Shown here piece after piece: positions 17,306 to 26,745 of a DNA stretch of 64,000 bases (the stretch's first letter is position 1; each line of letters starts with the position of its first letter). The position numbers and the translations under genes are program-made. A model generated the notes under the pieces. It did not search any database, was not told the DNA's origin, and saw only the letters and a program-made list of their open reading frames with translations. Where the stretch lies: contig NZ_CP045072.1 in NCBI RefSeq assembly GCF_009301415.1, positions 1,913,001 through 1,977,000 on the forward strand, written 5' to 3'. The DNA is from Paracoccus kondratievae. GTDB lineage: Bacteria > Pseudomonadota > Alphaproteobacteria > Rhodobacterales > Rhodobacteraceae.

Positions 17306-18234
17306 TGCTGGCAATCTTTCTGAAAACCCTGCCCTTCTTTCTGGTCATCGCCACGGGGTGGCTGGCCGGGCGGCTGCGTTTTTTCCCGGCCGAGGCGACC
17401 GGCTGGCTGACGAAATTCGTCTTTTACTTTGCGCTTTCAGCAATGCTGTTTCGCTTTGCCGCGACGCTGGATGTGGCGCAGCTTTTCGATCCCGCCTTCG
17501 TGCTTGCCTATCTGACTGGCTCGGCTGCTGTATGGGCGCTGGCCTTTGGGGTGGCGCGCTGGCGCAAACAGCCACTCGCCACCGCCGCAATGGAGGCCCA
17601 TACCGCTATGACCGGCAACACCGGCTTTCTGGGCGTGCCGATGCTGGTGGTGCTGCTGGGTGAACACGCCATCGGCCCGGTACTGATGGTGCTGACCATC
17701 GACATGATCGTCTTTTCGACCCTGATCACGCTGATCGTTACCGCCGCAAGACAGGGGCGGGTGCGGCTTGCAACGCTGTTGCCCCTGCTGCGCGGGATTG
17801 TCTCGAACCCGATGATCGTCTCGATGCTGGCGGGGCTGGCATGGTCCGGGCTGCACCTGCCGATGCCCGGCCCCCTGGATGAATTTCTGGCGCTTCTCGG
17901 GGCATCGGCCACGCCGGGGGCACTGTTTGCCATCGGGGCAAGCCTTGCCGGACGCGCGGCCGAACGGCTGGGCCCGGCAATCTGGCTAAGCCTTGCCAAA
18001 CTGATCCTGCACCCTGTCGCGGTCGGTGTGGCGGCGCTTGCAATCTTTGGCGTGAACCCCGAGGCGGCAGGGGTAATGATTGCGGCGGCGGCTCTGCCGG
18101 TCGCAGGCAATGTCTATATCCTTGCGCAATATTTCGGCACCGCCGTCCAGCGCGTTTCGGCTGCGATCCTGATCTCGACCGCGGTAAGCATCGCCACGGT
18201 CCCTGTCGTCATTCACCTGATCACGAAAGGCTAG
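17305..18234 (+). CDS. AEC-family (auxin efflux carrier-like) transporter
   Basis: The 309-residue protein is very hydrophobic, with about ten predicted helices in two five-helix halves. The TGNTGFLGVPM segment matches the conserved Asn-Thr/Gly crossing of the AEC family. Bacterial members export malate, malonate or other small organic anions, and the substrate cannot be predicted here. Translation is coupled to the TusA-like gene (TGATG). The crotonase gene starts 3 bp after its stop and is probably in the same operon. Confidence 0.85.
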   Translation: MLAIFLKTLPFFLVIATGWLAGRLRFFPAEATGWLTKFVFYFALSAMLFRFAATLDVAQLFDPAFVLAYLTGSAAVWALAFGVARWRKQPLATAAMEAHTAMTGNTGFLGVPMLVVLLGEHAIGPVLMVLTIDMIVFSTLITLIVTAARQGRVRLATLLPLLRGIVSNPMIVSMLAGLAWSGLHLPMPGPLDEFLALLGASATPGALFAIGASLAGRAAERLGPAIWLSLAKLILHPVAVGVAALAIFGVNPEAAGVMIAAAALPVAGNVYILAQYFGTAVQRVSAAILISTAVSIATVPVVIHLITKG

Positions 18235-18237
18235 ACC

Positions 18238-19047
18238 ATGCCCGGCATTTCCGAACTGCGGCTGCAAAACCTGATTCTGGACATGGATGACGACGGGATC
18301 GCGACCGTCACGCTGAACCGCGCGGCCAAGCGCAACGCCCTGAACGCCGAAACAATCGAAGAGCTGATCAGCGTCTTTTCCGCCCTGCCCGCCGCCGGAG
18401 CGCGCGCAGCCATTCTGCGTGCCGAAGGGCCGCATTTCTGCGCCGGGCTGGATCTGGTCGAGCATGGGCAGGAACAACGCAGCCCCGCCGAATTCATGCG
18501 CATCTGCCTGCGCTGGCACGAGGCCTTTAACAAGATCGAATATGGTGGCGTCCCGGTCATCGCGGCCCTTAGGGGTGCGGTGGTCGGCGGCGGGCTGGAG
18601 CTTGCCTCGTCTGTCCATATCCGCGTCATGGACGAGACCACCTATTTCGGCCTGCCCGAAGGCCAGCGCGGCCTTTTCACCGGCGGCGGCGCCACCATCC
18701 GCGTACCGCGTCTGATCGGTCAGGCGCGCATGGTCGATATGATGCTGACCGGTCGGCTGTATGCCGGCGATGAGGCCGTGCAGGTCGGGTTGGCGCAATA
18801 TCGCGTCAAGGACAGCGGGGCCAAGGCCCGCGAAATCGCCTTGCGCGTCGCGCAGAATACGCCCCTGTCGAATTTCGCCATCTGCTCGGCAATCTCGCAT
18901 ATGCAGAACATGTCGGGGCTGGACGCCGCCTATGCCGAGGCGATGGTCGCGGGCATCGTCAACACGCAAGAGGCCGCCAAGGACCGGCTTGACAGCTTTT
19001 CCCGCGGCACGGCGCAAAAGATCAAACCTCAGGGTGCAGGGGCCTAG
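18238..19047 (+). CDS. Enoyl-CoA hydratase/isomerase (crotonase) family protein
   Basis: The 269-residue protein has the crotonase core: [21 protein letters not shown] at the N terminus, the oxyanion-hole segments HFCAGLDL and [14 protein letters not shown], and [16 protein letters not shown]. Both positions used by hydratases hold Glu (GGLELA and LPEGQ), so hydratase activity is possible. Substrate is unknown. It lies 3 bp downstream of the AEC transporter, and its stop falls inside a small GGGGC-CTA-GCCCC hairpin shared with the convergent gene. Confidence 0.88.
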   Translation: MPGISELRLQNLILDMDDDGIATVTLNRAAKRNALNAETIEELISVFSALPAAGARAAILRAEGPHFCAGLDLVEHGQEQRSPAEFMRICLRWHEAFNKIEYGGVPVIAALRGAVVGGGLELASSVHIRVMDETTYFGLPEGQRGLFTGGGATIRVPRLIGQARMVDMMLTGRLYAGDEAVQVGLAQYRVKDSGAKAREIALRVAQNTPLSNFAICSAISHMQNMSGLDAAYAEAMVAGIVNTQEAAKDRLDSFSRGTAQKIKPQGAGA

Positions 19048-19059
19048 CCCCGCCCACGC

Positions 19060-19395
19060 CTAGTTCACCGGGCGGATCAGCTTTTTCTCAAGCACCCGCA
19101 GGACGGCCGGCAGATCATGGCCGCGTTTAAGGATGCGGCCATCCATCCCGATCACCGCATATTGCCCCTGGGCATTGCGTAACCGCGGACGCTTTTCAAT
19201 GCGGTAAAGCGGATGCTCGGTCGCACGGCGAAACACCGAAAATACCGCCATGTCGCGCAGAAAAGACATGGCATAGTCGCGCCATTCGCCCGCCGCCACC
19301 ATGCGCCCGTAAAGAGAAAGAATGACGCCCAGCTCGGCCCGGTCAAAGGCCACGCGATCATGCTCGGACGGGAAACCGAAGGGCATATTCATCAT
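19060..19395 (-). CDS. DUF2794-family protein
   Basis: The product has about 111 residues and matches DUF2794, a conserved alphaproteobacterial family without known function. Its features are an N-terminal FDRAELGVILSLYGRMVAAGEWRDY helix region, a VFRRATEHPLYRIEKRPRL strand, and a C-terminal GRILKRGHDLPAVLRVLEKK. No membrane segment or enzyme motif is seen. The frame is open to 19569, but upstream residues overlap the cytochrome gene's end and are unlike the family. Starts at 19395, 19392 or 19386 are all possible. Confidence 0.78.
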   Translation of the reverse strand: MMNMPFGFPSEHDRVAFDRAELGVILSLYGRMVAAGEWRDYAMSFLRDMAVFSVFRRATEHPLYRIEKRPRLRNAQGQYAVIGMDGRILKRGHDLPAVLRVLEKKLIRPVN

Positions 19396-19483
19396 GACGA
19401 AATGGTGACACCGGCCCGGCGCACAATCAATGGAAAACAGGGGTGGCGCCTTGCGCCCCGGCAGCCCACGCGCATCTGTGGCC

Positions 19484-20068
19484 TTAAAGGCCCGCCCGTC
19501 GACGACCCGCCATTCGGGCCAGGGTACCGTCGCGCCACATGCCTTCGTGCACGCCAACCATGATGACATGGCCCGCGATCAGTGCCAGCAGCAGCCAGGC
19601 CAGCTCACCGTGCAGCGCCTCACCTATGGTGACCATCCAGTCGATGGGCGGCTGCTGCGCGGGAAAAACCTCAAAACCAAAGGGCGCAAACACCCGCTCA
19701 CCACCATAGGCACGCAGCAGCGCCGACACCGGCACGATCACCATCACGAGATAAAGCGCCAGATGGCCAAGCCGTGCGGCAATGCCCCAGAACCCGGCCC
19801 CATGGTCAGGCCGGTGCCGGCGGTTGACCAGCGCCCAGATCACCCTGATCACGATCAGCAGGAACAGCACCGTTCCAACCGGTTGATGCCAGCCGACAAA
19901 GAACCCCACCAGCGGCGTGCGCCCCAACACGAGCCTCAGCCCCATGCCGGTAAACTGCCAAAGCATCAGGACGGCGATGCTCCAATGCAATAACCGCGTC
20001 ATCCTGCCATAGCGCAGCGCGGTATCCCGCCACGTTAGGGAATTGCAAAGATTTGTCTCTTTTGGCAC
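19484..20068 (-). CDS. Cytochrome b561-like diheme membrane protein
   Basis: The protein has four hydrophobic helices with His residues placed as in the cytochrome b/b6 (b561) superfamily: RLLHWSIAVLML (helix 1), VGWHQPVGTVLFL (helix 2), RLGHLALYLVMV (helix 3) and ALHGELAWLLLALIAGHVIM (helix 4). The family moves electrons across the inner membrane between quinol and periplasmic partners. The conserved RYGRMTRLLHW lead-in shows that ATG at 20002 starts too late, so GTG at 20068 is a better start (194 residues). It is divergent from the EntF-like gene. Confidence 0.8.
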   Translation of the reverse strand: MPKETNLCNSLTWRDTALRYGRMTRLLHWSIAVLMLWQFTGMGLRLVLGRTPLVGFFVGWHQPVGTVLFLLIVIRVIWALVNRRHRPDHGAGFWGIAARLGHLALYLVMVIVPVSALLRAYGGERVFAPFGFEVFPAQQPPIDWMVTIGEALHGELAWLLLALIAGHVIMVGVHEGMWRDGTLARMAGRRRAGL

Positions 20069-20089
20069 GGTCACTTGAAATGGGTAAAG

Positions 20090-20118
20090 TTGACTAGATT
20101 TGTTGGTGACAGTATGGC
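20090..20118 (+). promoter_or_regulatory. Candidate sigma-70-type promoter for the EntF-like gene
   Basis: TTGACT (20090-20095), 17 bases, TATGGC (20113-20118). It would start transcription near 20125 and give a leader of about 100 bases to the ATG at 20226. I find no TGA-N9-TCA iron-rhodo-box or Fur-like 19-mer in this interval. Confidence 0.5.
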
Positions 20119-20225
20119 CATGACCCCATACGGGCAAGTCCCGCAAGCCGGCATCCGGGGTCACATGATTGTCAACGCTTTCTTTCCCTTGCAGTTTTTC
20201 CCATCCCGAAAAGGGCGGGCGTGAC

Positions 20226-23200
20226 ATGGATGTCTTTCGTCATCAGGCACAAAGCGCAGACAACCACCCGTTGACCGAGGCACAAGAGGGGTTGTGGTAT
20301 GTTCAGGCGCTGGACCCCGAAAACCCGATTCTGAATACCGGGCAGTATCTTGAGCTGACCGGCTCTCTGGACCGGGATGCGCTGGTTCAGGCCGTGACCC
20401 GCACCGTCGCCGAGACCCCGGCCCTGGCGCTGCGCTTTGCCACCGGGCCAGAGGGACCGCGGCAATGGGTGGGGCAGCCCCCGATGCTGGGTTTTGCCGA
20501 TCTGTCCGCCCAACCCGACGCCAAGGCGCAGGCTCTGGCCCGGATGCAGGCCGACAGCCAGCGCCCGCTGGATCTGGAAAATGAACCTGCGGGGGCGCTG
20601 ACGCTTTTCGTACTCGGCCCCCGGCACCATCTGCTTTACGAGCGCATCCATCACCTGGCCATCGACGGCTATGGCATGGTGCTGGTGACAAACCGTATCG
20701 CCGCGCATTACGCGGCGCTGGTTGCCGGAGCCCCCGTACCCCAACCCTTTGGCCCTCTGTCGCTGGCGTTCGAAGAGGATACAGCCTGGCGCGCCTCGCC
20801 CCGCCGCCTTGCCGACCGTGACTGGTGGCACGCCGAACTGGCCGAAATGCCCGAAGTCAGCGGGCTGGCTCAGGGTCGCGCGGTCAGCGGCCATGATTTC
20901 CTGCGCGATTCGCGCCTGCTGCCCCAGTCGCTGCTGGACAGGTTGGCCGATTACAGCACCACGCACCGGCTGGGCTGGCCCGATGTGCTGAATGCGCTGA
21001 CCGGGGCCTATCTTGCGCGCTGGACGGGCGGAGAGGCGGTGATCGGCCTGCCCTTCATGGCCCGCATGGGGCGCACGATTGCCCAGGTGCCCTGTATGGC
21101 GATGAACGTGCTGCCGCACCGGCTGCAACTGGACGAGGACGCGCCCCTGCCCGAATGGCTGGCAGCGCAGTCCCGGCGTATGGCGCAGGCCCGTCGCCGT
21201 GGCCTTTACCGCAGCGAGCTTTTGCGGCGCGAGCTGGGGCTCGTGGGTGGCACACGGCGCCTTTATGGCCCGCTGGTAAACGTGCAACCTTTTGACAAAG
21301 CGCCTGAGTTTCCGGGCCTTGATTGTCGTTTACATATTCTTGGCGCTGGCGCAGTCGATGACCTGACCCTGACTTTTCGCGGCGATCCCGCCTCGGGCAT
21401 GATCTTTGAGGTGGATGCAAACCCCGCCCTCTACTCAACCGAAGAGGTGCGCGCCCATGGCGACCGGCTGGTGGCCTTTCTGACCGCCGCGCTCAGCGCA
21501 GAAAGCCTTGCCAGTGTCCCGACCGCCAGCCCCGAAGAAATCGCAGCCTCGCGCGCACGGGCCGAGGCCACGCGCCACCCCCTGCCCGACACTACCCTGA
21601 CTGCGCTGATCGAGACCCGGCTGACCGCAACGCCCAAGGACCCGGCCGTCAGCCTTGGCGCACAGACCCTCAGTTTTGCGGAACTCGATCGCCGCAGCGC
21701 CGCCCTTGCCGCGCAACTGCAACAGCTTGGCGCAGGTCCCGACCGTATCGTGGCGGTGGCGCTTGAGCGGTCGCTGGAACTGCCCGTCGCATTGCTGGCG
21801 ATCCTGCGCGCCGGGGCGGCGTATCTGCCGCTTGACCCTGCGCATCCGCCCGAACGCATCGCCCGCATCATGGCGCAGGCACAACCGGTCGCGGCACTGA
21901 CCTCGGCCGATCTGACCGGGCTGTTCCCACCCGAAACCCGGATTCTGCTGCCCGAAAACTGGCCTGCTGAAGGCCAACCAAAGGACGGGCCTCGGCCCGG
22001 CGATCTGGCCTATGTGATCTTTACCTCGGGCTCGACCGGCGAGCCCAAGGGCGTCGCGGTCGAACATCGCGCCATCGTCAACCGCCTGTTGTGGATGCAG
22101 GCGCATTACGGCGTCGGGTCGCAGGACCGCATCCTGCAAAAGACCCCCGCTACCTTCGACGTTTCAGTGTGGGAGTTCTTCCTGCCCATGACCACGGGGG
22201 CCGAGCTGGTGATGGCACCCCCCGGCGCACATCGTGACCCCGCGGCCATCGCGCGCCTGATCCGCGAACGTGCCATCACTACCTGCCATTTCGTCCCGTC
22301 GATGCTTTCGGCGTTTCTGGCCTCGCCGGCCTCGCAGGGACTGCAGCTGCGGCGGGTCTTTTGCTCGGGAGAAGAGCTGACAGCGGATCAGCGCGACCGT
22401 TTCCACGCCCGGATCACGGCCGGGTTGCATAACCTCTATGGCCCGACCGAAGCGGCAGTGGATGTCAGCTATTGGCCCGCTACGCCCGAAGACCGCTCAA
22501 ACCCCATCCCGATTGGCTGGCCGGTATGGAATACGGCGCTGGAGGTGCTGGACGACCGGATGCGCCCCGTGCCGCCGGGACTGGCCGGGCATCTGTATCT
22601 GGGCGGGGTGCAACTGGCGCGCGGCTATCTGGGTCGCCCCGATCTGACGGCCGAGCGGTTTATCAACGGGCCTGCGGGACGGCTTTACGCCACCGGCGAT
22701 CTGGCGCGGCTTCGGCCGGATGGGGCGGTGGTCTATCTTGGCCGCTCGGACCATCAGGTCAAGATCCGCGGACTGCGGGTCGAGCTGGGCGAGATCGAGG
22801 CCGCGATCATGGCCTCCGGCCTTGCCCGCGAATGTGTGGTCATCGCGCGCGAAGATCATGCCGGCGAAAAGCGTCTCGTCGCCTATCTGGTGCCGACCGC
22901 GGACTGGCGGCCGGGCCTGTTGGCCGAGCGGCTGGCGGCCTGCCTGCCTGCCTATATGGTCCCCTCGGCCGAGGTGGCGCTGGAGGCGCTGCCCGTAACC
23001 TCGAACGGCAAGCTTGATCGCAAGGCGCTGCCCGCGCCGGAATTCGCCGTGGCCGGCCGGGCCGCCGAAACCCCGACCGAACAACTGCTGGCCCGGCTTT
23101 ACGCCGAGATCCTGCACCTGTCTGAACCCGCCCCAGCCGAAGCGGATTTCTTTGCGCTTGGCGGGGATTCGCTATCCGCTGTGCGGCTGGCCCAGGCGCT

Positions 23201-24086
23201 TGAGGCCGAAATCGGCCGCGACCCCGGCCTTGGCACGATTTTTGAACATCCCGTGCTGGCGGTACTGGCCGCTGCACTGGACGGTCAGGCGCCGCAGGAC
23301 GACGGGCTTGGCCCGGTGATCCTGCTGGCCGAAGGCGATGCCAATACCGCGCCACTTTTCCTTATCCACCCGGCTGGCGGGCTGTCCTGGGGCTATCGCG
23401 GTCTTGCCCGGCGCATCGCCCCCACCCGGCGGGTCTGGGGGTTGCAGCACCCGGGGCTTGATCCATCCGTGCCCATGCCGGACAGCCTTGCCGCGCTGGC
23501 GCAGGACTATGCGCAAAAGGCGGCTGAACTGGCACCACAGGGACCGATCCATCTGGTCGGCTGGTCGGTCGGCGGCATCCTGGCCCAGGAAATCGCGGCG
23601 ATCCTGTCCGGCATGGGCCGTGAGCCCGGCCTTGTCGCCATGCTGGACAGCTATCCCTGCGACGCCTGGCGTGATGAGCCCGAACCTGACCCGGTCGCCG
23701 CGCTGCGCGCACTGCTGGCCATTGCCGGCTATGATCCCGAGGCGCATCGCGATCTGGACACCCGCGAGGCGGTCGTCGCCTTTCTGCGTCAGGGAGACAG
23801 CGCGCTGGGGGCATTGCCCGCGCAGGTGCTTGACGGGGTGATCCGCACAGTCACCGGCACGAACCGGCTGATCCGCAACCATCGCCACCGTCGCTACGAC
23901 GGCAAGATCACGCATTTCCGCGCCGCCCGCGATCACAAGGACCGGGATCTGACACCGGAAATGTGGGGCCCCTATGTCGGCTGGCTAGAGGTCATCGACC
24001 TGCCCTTTTTACACGCCGAGATGACCTCGACCGAGGCCACCGCCCTGATTGGACCCGCGATTAACCAAAGGCTGCGCCGCGGCTGA
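20226..24086 (+). CDS. entF: EntF-type nonribosomal peptide synthetase (C-A-T-TE, serine-activating)
   Basis: The 1286-residue protein (E. coli EntF has 1293) is one complete module. Condensation domain: HHLAIDG at about 142-148. Adenylation domain: TSGSTGEPKG at about 597 and YGPTEAA. Its specificity residues, placed by motif alignment, read D-V-W-H-F-S-L-V-D-K, the serine code of EntF. Thiolation domain: GGDSLS near 978. Thioesterase: GWSVGG near 1112. EntF condenses an aryl acid with serine and cyclises three units into a trilactone. The start at 20226 matches family length; an upstream ATG at 20169 lacks support. An esterase and an importer follow. No entA/B/C/E homologue is in the window, so the aryl donor is unknown. 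Confidence 0.93.
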   Translation: MDVFRHQAQSADNHPLTEAQEGLWYVQALDPENPILNTGQYLELTGSLDRDALVQAVTRTVAETPALALRFATGPEGPRQWVGQPPMLGFADLSAQPDAKAQALARMQADSQRPLDLENEPAGALTLFVLGPRHHLLYERIHHLAIDGYGMVLVTNRIAAHYAALVAGAPVPQPFGPLSLAFEEDTAWRASPRRLADRDWWHAELAEMPEVSGLAQGRAVSGHDFLRDSRLLPQSLLDRLADYSTTHRLGWPDVLNALTGAYLARWTGGEAVIGLPFMARMGRTIAQVPCMAMNVLPHRLQLDEDAPLPEWLAAQSRRMAQARRRGLYRSELLRRELGLVGGTRRLYGPLVNVQPFDKAPEFPGLDCRLHILGAGAVDDLTLTFRGDPASGMIFEVDANPALYSTEEVRAHGDRLVAFLTAALSAESLASVPTASPEEIAASRARAEATRHPLPDTTLTALIETRLTATPKDPAVSLGAQTLSFAELDRRSAALAAQLQQLGAGPDRIVAVALERSLELPVALLAILRAGAAYLPLDPAHPPERIARIMAQAQPVAALTSADLTGLFPPETRILLPENWPAEGQPKDGPRPGDLAYVIFTSGSTGEPKGVAVEHRAIVNRLLWMQAHYGVGSQDRILQKTPATFDVSVWEFFLPMTTGAELVMAPPGAHRDPAAIARLIRERAITTCHFVPSMLSAFLASPASQGLQLRRVFCSGEELTADQRDRFHARITAGLHNLYGPTEAAVDVSYWPATPEDRSNPIPIGWPVWNTALEVLDDRMRPVPPGLAGHLYLGGVQLARGYLGRPDLTAERFINGPAGRLYATGDLARLRPDGAVVYLGRSDHQVKIRGLRVELGEIEAAIMASGLARECVVIAREDHAGEKRLVAYLVPTADWRPGLLAERLAACLPAYMVPSAEVALEALPVTSNGKLDRKALPAPEFAVAGRAAETPTEQLLARLYAEILHLSEPAPAEADFFALGGDSLSAVRLAQALEAEIGRDPGLGTIFEHPVLAVLAAALDGQAPQDDGLGPVILLAEGDANTAPLFLIHPAGGLSWGYRGLARRIAPTRRVWGLQHPGLDPSVPMPDSLAALAQDYAQKAAELAPQGPIHLVGWSVGGILAQEIAAILSGMGREPGLVAMLDSYPCDAWRDEPEPDPVAALRALLAIAGYDPEAHRDLDTREAVVAFLRQGDSALGALPAQVLDGVIRTVTGTNRLIRNHRHRRYDGKITHFRAARDHKDRDLTPEMWGPYVGWLEVIDLPFLHAEMTSTEATALIGPAINQRLRRG

Positions 24087-24294
24087 CCACCGTATCCGGC
24101 GGGCGCAGCAGCAACAACGGTAAGGCAAGGGGCAGATTTGGGGCAGACCCTTGCCTCAACTCAGCCATGGCAGAACGCCCAGTCCTCGCGCATTTAGGCA
24201 GCTCCCCGCCTCCGCGGGACGCGATGCGCGGCCATATTCCGACCATGCCAAGGCCGCAAAGCAACCCGATTAACAGATATCCGGCCAAGCCCAT
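24061..24294 (-). CDS. Small hypothetical membrane protein
   Basis: This 77-residue frame starts at an ATG preceded by a strong ribosome binding site (GAGGTG, 6 bases away). It opens with a hydrophobic helix (MGLAGYLLIGLLCGLGMVGI), continues with a basic Arg/Lys/Ser stretch, and has a second hydrophobic run near the C terminus (LPLALPLLLL). I recognise no family. It overlaps the last 26 bases of the EntF-like gene on the opposite strand and lies 54 bp after the esterase gene on its own strand, so it may be the second gene of that transcript. Alternatively it may be a chance frame. Confidence 0.5.
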   Translation of the reverse strand: MGLAGYLLIGLLCGLGMVGIWPRIASRGGGELPKCARTGRSAMAELRQGSAPNLPLALPLLLLRPPDTVVSRGAAFG

Positions 24295-24348
24295 CCGAAT
24301 CACCTCATCGTTTCGCACCATCATTCGCGCGAAAGTCCAAAGATCCGG

Positions 24349-25182
24349 TTAATCCGCCTCGGCGAATTGAAAAGCCAGCGGGAACGAGCCGGCGAGGGTC
24401 TGGATATGGACATGTTCGCGCAGCACATGAAGTTGCGCGCGATGCCCGGGATGTTGTGCAAGATCGGCAACGAACTGCATGGTCGCAGGCGCAGGACCAT
24501 CGGGCGGCGGGCCGTCACTGCCCGAGCGTTTTTCGCGATCCCCCAATGCCACCAGCAGCGGCAGCGAGGCCGGGGCGGCAGCAGCGGCAACACGGCGGAT
24601 CAGTGCCTCATCCCACCAGATTGACGGGCTGATCGAGGCGTAACGCGCAAACCCCCCGGGCCGCGCCAACAGCGCATAAAGCGCAAAAAGCCCGCCAAAA
24701 CTGTGCCCCCAGAGCGTGCGGCGGGCGGGGTCGACAGCAAGGCCATCCTCGGCCGCAGCACGCAGCGGTCCGGTCAGCAGATCGTGAAAGATCGCCGCAC
24801 CTCCAGCCGTCCGGCCGGGATGAACGTGATCGGGGCGCAGCCCGTCTCCGGGACCGTCGGGGGCGGTAAAATCCTGCGTCCGCAGCTCACGCGCGAATTG
24901 CCGGTCAGTGTCATAGCCGACACCGACGATCACCAGCCCCGGCGCCTGGGCCAAATGCTCGGCCGTCAGAAAGTCGAAAACAGCATTGCCATCCAGCATG
25001 TAGAGGATCGGCCAACCCTGCACAGGCGCTGGCCCCCTGGGTAAGGCAAGAAACAACCGGTAGCCCGGACCAACGGCCACCGTGCGCTGCGAAAGTTCAT
25101 GTGTTGGCGCGCCGGTCTGAAATATGCGCAGCTCTGCCTGCTTTCTTGCGTGTTCGGGCCCGACTTTGCCTAGCTGCGACAT
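24349..25182 (-). CDS. Alpha/beta-hydrolase esterase, siderophore esterase-like (Fes/IroE type)
   Basis: The product has about 277 residues and the esterase-D/IroE fold. The nucleophile elbow is GHSFGGLFALYALL, the oxyanion block is ILYMLDGNAVFD, and a His near the C terminus in HVHIQTL could complete the triad. Proteins of this group cut cyclic or linear trilactone siderophores to release iron. No signal peptide is evident, so it would act in the cytoplasm after uptake, as Fes does. I use ATG at 25182 (AAGGA upstream); the frame is open to 25239. Its place between an EntF-like synthetase and an iron importer supports the siderophore role over a general esterase. Confidence 0.82.
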   Translation of the reverse strand: MSQLGKVGPEHARKQAELRIFQTGAPTHELSQRTVAVGPGYRLFLALPRGPAPVQGWPILYMLDGNAVFDFLTAEHLAQAPGLVIVGVGYDTDRQFARELRTQDFTAPDGPGDGLRPDHVHPGRTAGGAAIFHDLLTGPLRAAAEDGLAVDPARRTLWGHSFGGLFALYALLARPGGFARYASISPSIWWDEALIRRVAAAAAPASLPLLVALGDREKRSGSDGPPPDGPAPATMQFVADLAQHPGHRAQLHVLREHVHIQTLAGSFPLAFQFAEAD

Positions 25183-25233
25183 GGTGCGACAATCCTTCCG
25201 TTCACAAAGCTCTGTGCCGTGGTTTGGGTTAGT

Positions 25234-25248
25234 TGACAAGGACCGTCA
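25234..25248. promoter_or_regulatory. Iron-rhodo-box-like palindrome (TGA-N9-TCA)
   Basis: TGACAAGGACCGTCA lies between the divergent esterase and YncE-like genes. It matches the TGA-N9-TCA consensus of the iron-rhodo-box, bound by RirA in many Rhizobiales and Rhodobacterales. It overlaps a TTGACA hexamer (25233-25238), so binding would block a promoter facing the importer operon. A 6-base match in a GC-rich genome can occur by chance; the position is the main support. Confidence 0.5.
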
Positions 25249-25321
25249 GGAATATAGGGTGCCCCGCGAAACCAGCCAGCCATAGCGGTCAGCTAACCCG
25301 ATCCCTTTCAGGAGTTCCCCC

Positions 25322-26728
25322 ATGGCCATTCGTTCCTGCCTCTCATTGCGCGCGATGCTGGGCGCCTCGGCGCTGGCACTGTCGGTCCTGTCCGGCCCGG
25401 TGCTGGCCGACACCATCTTTACCAAACCGCTGGTTGATTTCGCCGGTTATGTCGGAGCAGGCGGCGTGGACCGCGCCCCTGTTTATAAAGGCGGCAAGGC
25501 GGTGATCGAGGGCGAGGACCTGATCCCCGGCCAGACCGTCACGCTGATGCGCGGCACGACCACCCTGAACGCTGAACCGATCACCGTCGATGCCGAGGGC
25601 AAGTTCAGTTTTGCGCTGGACATTGATGCCGAGGCCGAACTGGGCCTGCAACCGATCGTCGTCATCACCGAAAACCCCGCCTCGGCCAAGGTGGTCGAGT
25701 TGAAGATCTCGCCCGAGGTACCGGTCTCGGGCACGGACAAGTTCTCGGTCGCCAGCGAACCGGTGGTGCGCGGCCTTTATCAGGTCAAGTTCAGCGAGGC
25801 CGCGAACGCCGCCTTTGTGACCAGCGCGGTCGGCCGTCCCCCGGTCAAGGAATCCAAACTTGTCAAGATCAACCCCGAGACGCTGAAGATCGAGGCCGAG
25901 GTTACACCCGCCGCCGCTCCGGCTGGCGGAGACGGCAGCGACGCAGGGGTTTTCGCCGTCTATGGCGTCGACGTCGATGAGGCAAACGGCAATGTCTGGG
26001 TGACGAATACCCGTCAGAACACCGCCGCAGTCTACAGGCAATCGGACCTGTCGCTGGTCAAGCAGTTCGAGCCGGGGGCCGTTCCTCATGCCCGCGATAT
26101 CATCGTGGATGAGGCCAACAGCCGCGCCTATGCCAGCTCGACCGGCTCATCCGAGATCAAGGTCTTTGACACCAAGACCCTTGAGCCGCTGGAGCCTATC
26201 GTCATCAAATCGCAGATCCGGGGCGAGCAGTTCTCGACCATGGCGCTGGATATCGACGAAAAGGGCGGCACGCTTGTCACCGTCAGCCTGTCCACCCCGG
26301 AAGCAGCAATCGTCGATCTGAAATCGGGCGAAGTCCGGGTGATCGCGCTGCCCGGCGCCAAGGCCGCCTCGGGCGTGGCCTATGACCCGAAAGAGGGGCT
26401 GATCTTTGTCGCCTCGCAGGCCACCGACAACCTGCTGATCATCAAGGCCGAAACCGGCGAAGTCCTGCATGACGTCGCCGTGGGTGCCGGGGCGCTGAAC
26501 GTCGCATTCGAGCCGGTCTCGCGGCTGGCCTATGTCGCCACGCGCGGCGCCGGTACCATCGCCGTCGTCAGCCCCGAAGGCGAAATCGTCGCCAACATCG
26601 ACGCCGGCAGCCTGCCGAACCAGTTGCGCGCCGATGGCAAAGGCAACATCTGGGCGGTGAACAAGTCGAAAGGCGAAGGGGACGAGGCCGGCGACCGTAT
26701 CTGGCGCATCACCCCCGCCGCAGGCTAA
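25322..26728 (+). CDS. YncE-like periplasmic beta-propeller protein
   Basis: The 468-residue exported protein has a signal peptide (about 29 residues, ending GPVLA-DTIF), an N-terminal beta domain, and from about residue 170 repeated blade-like units such as GVDVDEANGNVWVTNTRQN, DIIVDEANSRAYASST and GVAYDPKEGLIFVASQ. This layout fits the YncE/seven-bladed YVTN propeller group. In E. coli, YncE is a periplasmic protein made under iron limitation beside a TonB-dependent receptor. Here it heads a row of iron-import genes. What it binds is unknown. The ribosome binding site AGGAG stands before the ATG. Confidence 0.82.
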   Translation: MAIRSCLSLRAMLGASALALSVLSGPVLADTIFTKPLVDFAGYVGAGGVDRAPVYKGGKAVIEGEDLIPGQTVTLMRGTTTLNAEPITVDAEGKFSFALDIDAEAELGLQPIVVITENPASAKVVELKISPEVPVSGTDKFSVASEPVVRGLYQVKFSEAANAAFVTSAVGRPPVKESKLVKINPETLKIEAEVTPAAAPAGGDGSDAGVFAVYGVDVDEANGNVWVTNTRQNTAAVYRQSDLSLVKQFEPGAVPHARDIIVDEANSRAYASSTGSSEIKVFDTKTLEPLEPIVIKSQIRGEQFSTMALDIDEKGGTLVTVSLSTPEAAIVDLKSGEVRVIALPGAKAASGVAYDPKEGLIFVASQATDNLLIIKAETGEVLHDVAVGAGALNVAFEPVSRLAYVATRGAGTIAVVSPEGEIVANIDAGSLPNQLRADGKGNIWAVNKSKGEGDEAGDRIWRITPAAG

Positions 26729-26745
26729 GACAGCCTCTGACCCGG

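Noticed and set aside
19396..19569. 58 extra N-terminal codons for the DUF2794 gene
   Set aside because: They overlap the end of the cytochrome b561-like gene and do not resemble the family.
20069..20225. Search for a Fur box or iron-rhodo-box before the EntF-like gene
   Set aside because: No TGA-N9-TCA and no convincing Fur-like inverted repeat found by eye.
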